Source of the DNA: DATHGT01 sp035317605
GTDB taxonomy: Bacteria > Methylomirabilota > Methylomirabilia > Rokubacteriales > CSP1-6
DNA: 15,217 nucleotides
Direction of reading: 5' to 3'
Assembly (NCBI GenBank): GCA_035317605.1
Contig: DATHGT010000073.1
Location: 1 to 15,217 of the forward strand
Shown here: positions 12,218-15,217 of the stretch, piece by piece
Numbering within the stretch: the first letter of the stretch is position 1
Layout: every line of letters begins with the position of its first letter
Notes under the pieces: generated by a model
What the model was told of the DNA's origin: nothing
Databases searched by the model: none
What the model saw: the letters and a program-made list of their open reading frames with translations, nothing else
Translations under genes and position numbers: made by a program

Positions 12218-12724
12218 GTCCTTGCCGCGCTCGGCGAGGATGTACGCGAGCTCGCGTTGCGGTGCCTGAAGCAAGCTGACGAGCTGGGTCAACGGTCCGC
12301 TGATGGCGCCCACGAGCTGGGCCCGCAGGGCCTCCTTCGACGGAAGCTCGGCGAGCGCCTTCAGCGCGTCGGGCTGCATGAGCTGGCCGTCGACGTAGCC
12401 GCCCTTGATCGCGAAGGCCTGGTTGGTCCGCGCGAACGTCGACAGGGCCTTGGCGACGGCCACCGGATCGTCCTTGGAGACCACGAGGGCCACCGGTCCC
12501 GTGAGCTGAGGCGTGAGAACCTGCAGCTCCGACGCCGAGATGGCGATCTTCGCCAGGCGGTTCTTCACCACCTTGTACTCCGCAGACACCGCGCGCAGCT
12601 GCTTGCGCAGCTCGCTGAGCTGCTGGACGGTCAGCCCGCGATACTCCGTGAGCACCACCGTCTTGACGCCCTCCAGCCGGCCCTTGAGGTCTTCGACCGC
12701 GTCGATCTTTTCCTGCGTCGGCAC
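12206..12724 (-). CDS. rplJ: 50S ribosomal protein L10
   Basis: L10 anchors the L12 dimers to 23S rRNA at the base of the stalk. The protein is 172 residues, close to the family norm of about 165-175. The N-terminal rRNA-binding domain contains VLTEYRGLTVQQLSELRKQL and VVKNRLAKIA; the C-terminal helix, about 135-165, that binds L12 ends in LAYILAERGKDATE. The start is GTG at 12724, with AGGAG 6 bases upstream overlapping the rplA stop (TAGGAG). The distance to rplA is only 9 bases, so the L10 leader RNA that represses this gene in E. coli and Bacillus-type operons cannot sit in the usual place. Translation is probably coupled to rplA. A tandem 14-bp repeat spans its stop codon. Confidence 0.97.
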   Translation of the reverse strand: MPTQEKIDAVEDLKGRLEGVKTVVLTEYRGLTVQQLSELRKQLRAVSAEYKVVKNRLAKIAISASELQVLTPQLTGPVALVVSKDDPVAVAKALSTFARTNQAFAIKGGYVDGQLMQPDALKALAELPSKEALRAQLVGAISGPLTQLVSLLQAPQRELAYILAERGKDATE

Positions 12725-12730
12725 CCCGGG

Positions 12731-12735
12731 CTCCT
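12731..12735 (-). promoter_or_regulatory. Shine-Dalgarno site of rplJ, overlapping the rplA stop
   Basis: The minus strand reads TAGGAG then CCCGGG then GTG. The TAG is the rplA stop and the AGGAG is the rplJ site. It supports the GTG start and translational coupling. Confidence 0.75.
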
Positions 12736-13450
12736 ATTTCTTGTACTGGTTCGAGAGACGTTGCGCGTCGACCGGCACGCCCGGTCCCATCGTCGTGGAA
12801 GCCGTCAGCGACCGCAGATAGGTGCCCTTGGCCGCCGCCGGCTTGGCCCGCATGATGGCCTCGATGATCGCGTTGGCGTTGGCGACCAGGTGCTCGAGTG
12901 AGAACGAGCGCTTGCCCGCCGGGGTGTGGATGTTGCCGGCCTTGTCGACGCGGAACTCCACCTTCCCGGCCTTGGCCTCGCGCACGGCGCGCCCCACGTC
13001 GAACGTGACGGTGCCGAGCTTGGGGTTCGGCATCAGGCCGCGCGGGCCGAGCACCTTGCCGAGTCGTCCCACCTGCCCCATGAGATCGGGGGTGGCCACC
13101 GCGGTGTCGAACTCCATGAAGCCGCCCTGCACCCGCTCCACGAGGTCCTCGGCGCCGATCACGTCGGCCCCGGCTTCGCGCGCCTCCCGTTCCTTCTCGC
13201 CCTTGGCGAACACCGCCACCCGGACGGTCTTGCCGATACCGTGGGGGAGCACGACGGCGCCGCGTACCATCTGATCGGCGTGCTTGGGATCGACTCCGAG
13301 ACGGAACGACAGGTCCACCGACTCGTCGAACTTCGCCCCCGGCATCTCCTTGAGGAGCGCCACCGCTTCGTCGACGGTGTACTGCCGCTCCGGCTCCACC
13401 CGCTTGGCCGCGGTGTCGTAGCGCTTGCTCACCTGTGTGACGGTCGCCAT
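12734..13450 (-). CDS. rplA: 50S ribosomal protein L1
   Basis: L1 forms the mobile L1 stalk that guides deacylated tRNA out of the E site; in E. coli it also represses the rplK-rplA mRNA. The protein is 238 residues, normal length. The N-terminal part starts MATVTQVSKRYDTAAKRVEP; domain II contains LPHGIGKTVRVAVFAKGEK; the signature LGPRGLMPNPKLGTV and the RNA-binding stretch GKVEFRVDKAGNIHTPAGK are intact, and it ends TTMGPGVPVDAQRLSNQYKK. The ATG at 13450 has a GGAGAGGGAC approach (SD core GGAG about 6 bases upstream), 25 bases after the rplK stop. rplJ follows after 9 bases. A GGTGAAAT motif in the spacer before rplK is a possible L1 target. Confidence 0.98.
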   Translation of the reverse strand: MATVTQVSKRYDTAAKRVEPERQYTVDEAVALLKEMPGAKFDESVDLSFRLGVDPKHADQMVRGAVVLPHGIGKTVRVAVFAKGEKEREAREAGADVIGAEDLVERVQGGFMEFDTAVATPDLMGQVGRLGKVLGPRGLMPNPKLGTVTFDVGRAVREAKAGKVEFRVDKAGNIHTPAGKRSFSLEHLVANANAIIEAIMRAKPAAAKGTYLRSLTASTTMGPGVPVDAQRLSNQYKK

Positions 13451-13475
13451 GTCCCTCTCCTATTCCCTCGGTCCG

Positions 13476-13898
13476 CTACACGACATCGATGCCCATGCTG
13501 CGCGCGGTGCCTTCGATGATCCGCATGGCCGAGTCGACCGACTGTGTGTTCAGGTCGACGAGCTTGGTCTGCGCGATCTCGCGCACCTGCTGCTTGGTCA
13601 CCTTGCCAATCTTGTCCTTGTGCGGCACCGCCGAGGCCTTCGCGATGCCCGCCGCCCGCTTGAGCAGAACCGCGGCCGGCGGCGTCTTGACGATGAACGT
13701 GAACGACCGGTCCGCATAGATCGTCACCACGACCGGCAGGATCAGCCCTTCCTGGGTGTTCGTCTGCGCGTTGAACCCCTTGCAGAACTCCATGATGTTG
13801 ACGCCGTGCTGGCCGAGCGCCGGTCCCACCGGCGGCGAAGGATTGGCCTTGCCGGCCGGGATCTGGAGCTTCACCATCGCCTGGACTTTCTTCGCCAT
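13476..13898 (-). CDS. rplK: 50S ribosomal protein L11
   Basis: L11 sits at the base of the GTPase-associated centre on 23S rRNA. It is needed for stringent-factor (RelA) activation and is part of the thiostrepton site. The protein is 140 residues, normal length. The N-terminal domain has LQIPAGKANPSPPVGPALGQ and HGVNIMEFCKGFNAQT; the linker and C-terminal rRNA-binding domain have FIVKTPPAAVLLKRAAG, VTKQQVREIAQTK and MRIIEGTARSMGI. The prolines at 22-23 that thiostrepton-resistant mutants change are present. The ATG at 13898 follows a modest SD (GGGGA, about 12 bases away). The 116-base spacer after nusG is the longest in the window. rplA follows after 25 bases. Confidence 0.98.
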   Translation of the reverse strand: MAKKVQAMVKLQIPAGKANPSPPVGPALGQHGVNIMEFCKGFNAQTNTQEGLILPVVVTIYADRSFTFIVKTPPAAVLLKRAAGIAKASAVPHKDKIGKVTKQQVREIAQTKLVDLNTQSVDSAMRIIEGTARSMGIDVV

Positions 13899-14014
13899 TT
13901 AGATCATTTCCCCGCTCGCCTCGCGGCGCTCGCGATCTTCGGACGATTTCACCGCTCGGCTCGCGCACGCGCTCACCTTGCACCGCGGGCAACTCGGCCG
14001 CTGCCCGGCTCGCA
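13899..14014 (-). promoter_or_regulatory. rplK leader with a possible L1-binding motif
   Basis: This 116-base spacer is GC-rich and shows no promoter with recognisable -35/-10 boxes. On the minus strand GTGAGC (13971-13976) is followed by GGTGAAAT (13946-13953). In 23S rRNA the L1 site has, as I recall it, a GGGAGC strand opposite a GGUGAAAU strand, so the second motif matches exactly and the first approximately. I could not build the closing helix convincingly. In E. coli this spacer holds the L11 promoter and the L1 target. Confidence 0.3.
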
Positions 14015-14572
14015 CTACAGTCGCTCCACCTGGTAGTACTCGAGCTCAACGGGCGTGGGCCGGCCGAACACGGGCACGACCACCTTCATGCGCCCGCGCT
14101 CCGGGTTGATGTCCTCCACCACGCCCTGAAAGTTCTGGAAGGGGCCCTCGATCACGCGGATCTTGTCGCCCCGTTGGAAAACCGACTTCGGCTTGGGCTT
14201 CTCCGCGCCCACTTCCATCTGGCGCAGGATCTCGTCCACCTGGTCCTGGGGCAGGGACACGGGGCGCGAGCCCGATCCCACGAAGCCCGTGACCTTCGGG
14301 GTCGCGCGCACGAGCTGCCAGGTCTCGTCGGTCAGCTCCATCTCGACCAGCACGTAGCCCGGGAAGAACTTCTGCTCGGTCTCGCGCTTCTGCTTGTTGC
14401 GGACCTCCACCACCTTTTCGGTGGGGACGAGCACGCGGGTGATCCGTCCCTCCATGCCGAAGATCTTGGCGCGCGACTGGATGGCCTCCGCCACCTTGTT
14501 CTCGAACCCCGAGTAGGTGTGGACGACGAACCACTGCCGGGGGACCGTCGCCACGCCAGCCTTTCCACTCAT
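14015..14572 (-). CDS. nusG: Transcription termination/antitermination protein NusG
   Basis: NusG binds the RNA polymerase clamp and bridges it to Rho or to ribosomal S10, affecting pausing, Rho termination and transcription-translation coupling. The protein is 185 residues, normal length. The NGN domain (about 12-125) contains QWFVVHTYSGFENKVAEAI, KFFPGYVLVEMELTDETW and the conserved VTGFVGSG. The KOW domain (about 130-183) contains FQRGDKIRVIEGPFQNFQG and ends ELEYYQVERL. The ATG at 14572 overlaps the secE stop (ATGA), with GAGAGG about 8 bases upstream inside secE, so the two are translationally coupled. The protein has no extra domain and is an ordinary NusG rather than a specialised paralogue such as RfaH or LoaP. 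Confidence 0.98.
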   Translation of the reverse strand: MSGKAGVATVPRQWFVVHTYSGFENKVAEAIQSRAKIFGMEGRITRVLVPTEKVVEVRNKQKRETEQKFFPGYVLVEMELTDETWQLVRATPKVTGFVGSGSRPVSLPQDQVDEILRQMEVGAEKPKPKSVFQRGDKIRVIEGPFQNFQGVVEDINPERGRMKVVVPVFGRPTPVELEYYQVERL

Positions 14573-14760
14573 CGCAGGATCCTCTCGACGATGCGGGCCA
14601 GCGCGATGTCGACTCCGCCCAGGAAGAACGCCAGCACCACCGTCACCACGATCACGACCACGGTCGAGTTGACGAGCTCCTGGCGGCTCGGCCAGGTCAC
14701 CTTTCGGAACTCGACCATCACCTCTTTGACGAACTCTTGCGTCCGCACCAAGAAATTCAC
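14569..14760 (-). CDS. secE: Preprotein translocase subunit SecE (single-span)
   Basis: SecE clamps the two halves of the SecY channel in the cytoplasmic membrane and is essential for Sec secretion. The protein is 63 residues, the short single-span type. An amphipathic N-terminal helix with the conserved VEFRKVTWPSRQELVNST (about 17-33) precedes one membrane span (about 32-52, VVVIVVTVVLAFFLGGV) and a short basic end. The start is GTG at 14760: the open frame goes on upstream to 14811, but that lies within the tRNA-Trp gene, and the family consensus starts near the GTG. The upstream GGGGTGGTGG is only a weak ribosome binding site and is complementary to the tRNA 3' end. It sits 21 bases after the tRNA and overlaps nusG by 4 bases. 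Confidence 0.93.
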   Translation of the reverse strand: MNFLVRTQEFVKEVMVEFRKVTWPSRQELVNSTVVVIVVTVVLAFFLGGVDIALARIVERILR

Positions 14761-14781
14761 GCTGCCACCACCCCGGGGATT

Positions 14782-14858
14782 TGGCAGGGGTGGAGGGATT
14801 CGAACCCCCATCCCCCGGATTTGGAGTCCGGTGCTCTAGCCGTTAGAGCTACACCCCT
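14782..14858 (-). tRNA. trpT: tRNA-Trp (anticodon CCA)
   Basis: The minus strand folds as a complete cloverleaf of 77 bases. The acceptor stem AGGGGTG/CACCCCT is followed by discriminator G and an encoded CCA end (14782-14784). The D stem is GCTC/GAGC with the GG pair in its loop. The anticodon stem CCGGA/TCCGG carries the loop CTCCAAA, giving anticodon CCA for UGG. The variable loop has five bases, and the T stem GGGGG/CCCTC holds loop TTCGAAT. A1-U72 and G73 are the usual identity elements for bacterial TrpRS. It lies between rpmG (13 bases away) and secE (21 bases away) and must be excised from the polycistronic transcript. It is the only tRNA gene in the window. Confidence 0.97.
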
Positions 14859-14871
14859 ATCCATGCGCGAC

Positions 14872-15024
14872 CTACTTCGACTCGCGGTGCGCGGTGTGCT
14901 TGCGGCACCAGCGGCAGTACTTCTTCAGCTCGAGCCGGTCGGGATGCGTGCGCTTGTTCTTGGTCGTCGCGTAGTTTCGACGCTGACACGTGGTGCACGC
15001 GAGCGAGATGATGTCCCGTGGCAT
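14872..15024 (-). CDS. rpmG: 50S ribosomal protein L33, four-cysteine type
   Basis: L33 is a small protein of the 50S subunit near the E site. The protein is 50 residues: it begins MPRDIISLACTTCQRRNYAT, has TKNKRTHPDRLELKKYCRWC in the middle and ends RKHTAHRESK. It has both CxxC pairs (CTTC and CRWC), so it is the zinc-binding form rather than the cysteine-less form. The ATG at 15024 lies 3 bases after the tuf stop, and GGAG overlaps that stop with 6-base spacing, so it is coupled to tuf. The tRNA-Trp gene begins 13 bases after its stop. Many bacteria have two L33 paralogues under zinc control; whether a cysteine-less copy exists elsewhere cannot be seen. Confidence 0.95.
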   Translation of the reverse strand: MPRDIISLACTTCQRRNYATTKNKRTHPDRLELKKYCRWCRKHTAHRESK

Positions 15025-15027
15025 TCC

Positions 15028-15217
15028 CTACTCCGCGATCTCCGTCACCACGCCCGCTCCCACCGTCCGGCCGCCCTCCCGGATCGCGAACCGCAGCTCC
15101 TTCTCCATCGCGATCGGCTGGATCAGCTCGATCGCCAGCGTCACGTTGTCCCCGGGCATCACCATCTCCACCCCCTCCGGCAACGTGCACACCCCCGTCA
15201 CGTCCGTCGTCCGAAAG
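15028..15217 (-). CDS. tuf: Elongation factor Tu, C-terminal part (runs off the window)
   Basis: The last 62 complete codons of an EF-Tu gene are present; the gene begins beyond position 15217. The sequence covers most of the C-terminal beta-barrel domain: FRTTDVTGVCTLPEGVEMVM, then PGDNVTLAIELIQPIAMEK, then ELRFAIREGGRTVGAGVVTE and IAE before the TAG. The GGRTVGAGVV strand is the family signature. It is the first gene of the run, with rpmG starting 3 bases after its stop. Thr, Ala and Arg codons are ACG, GCG and CGG throughout, as in the tuf fragment at positions 1-288. The two fragments cover different parts of the protein, so they cannot be compared directly. Confidence 0.97.
   Translation of the reverse strand, partial: FRTTDVTGVCTLPEGVEMVMPGDNVTLAIELIQPIAMEKELRFAIREGGRTVGAGVVTEIAE

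Noticed and set aside
14761..14811. Longer secE frame beginning at 14811
   Set aside because: Its first codons are tRNA-Trp sequence; tRNA excision would destroy it.

Overview
This window holds one long, minus-strand run of core translation and transcription genes from a GC-rich bacterium. Read in the direction of transcription (from high to low coordinates) the order is: tuf (3' end only), rpmG, tRNA-Trp(CCA), secE, nusG, rplK, rplA, rplJ, rplL, rpoB, rpoC, rpsL, rpsG, fusA, tuf (5' end only). It joins the classical 'rif' cluster (secE to rpoC) to the 'str' operon (rpsL to tuf), with a tuf copy on each side in the same orientation. No mobile element, CRISPR array, rRNA or accessory gene was found, and no gap between genes exceeds about 120 bases.

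Organism: the RNA polymerase carries the large insertion in the beta' trigger loop (SI3-like) and the beta insertions SI1 and SI2 typical of Gram-negative lineages. It lacks the roughly 50-residue block that Escherichia and (from memory) Geobacter have just before the ASPVFDGA stretch near the beta C-terminus. High GC, a four-cysteine L33, a tRNA-Trp gene between rpmG and secE, and this mixed beta architecture suggest a Gram-negative lineage outside the classical Proteobacteria, for example Methylomirabilota/Rokubacteria or a Nitrospirota-like group. That placement is inference and has low confidence.

Region by region: 15217-14569 carries the end of EF-Tu, L33, the tRNA and SecE, tightly packed, with secE/nusG overlapping in an ATGA. 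14572-11792 carries nusG and the L11-L1-L10-L12 genes; the only sizeable spacer is 116 bases before rplK. 11791-11692 is a 100-base spacer before rpoB with two strong RNA hairpins. 11691-3462 is rpoB and rpoC. 3461-3357 holds a perfect 10-bp hairpin after rpoC and then a near-consensus sigma70 promoter (TTGACA, 17 bp, TATAAA), the only clear promoter seen in the window; it should drive rpsL-rpsG-fusA-tuf. 2505-2424 holds an 11-bp perfect hairpin between rpsG and fusA.

Together the genes supply ribosomal proteins, both elongation GTPases, the catalytic core subunits of RNA polymerase, the elongation factor NusG and the SecE translocon subunit, a set that is co-regulated with growth rate. The most informative features are the regulatory spacers. 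The two classic autoregulatory sites of E. coli (L10 leader before rplJ, S7 site between rpsL and rpsG) have no room here, while hairpins sit at rplL/rpoB, rpoC/rpsL and rpsG/fusA. I see no undescribed biological system here; the leads are about RNA-level control.
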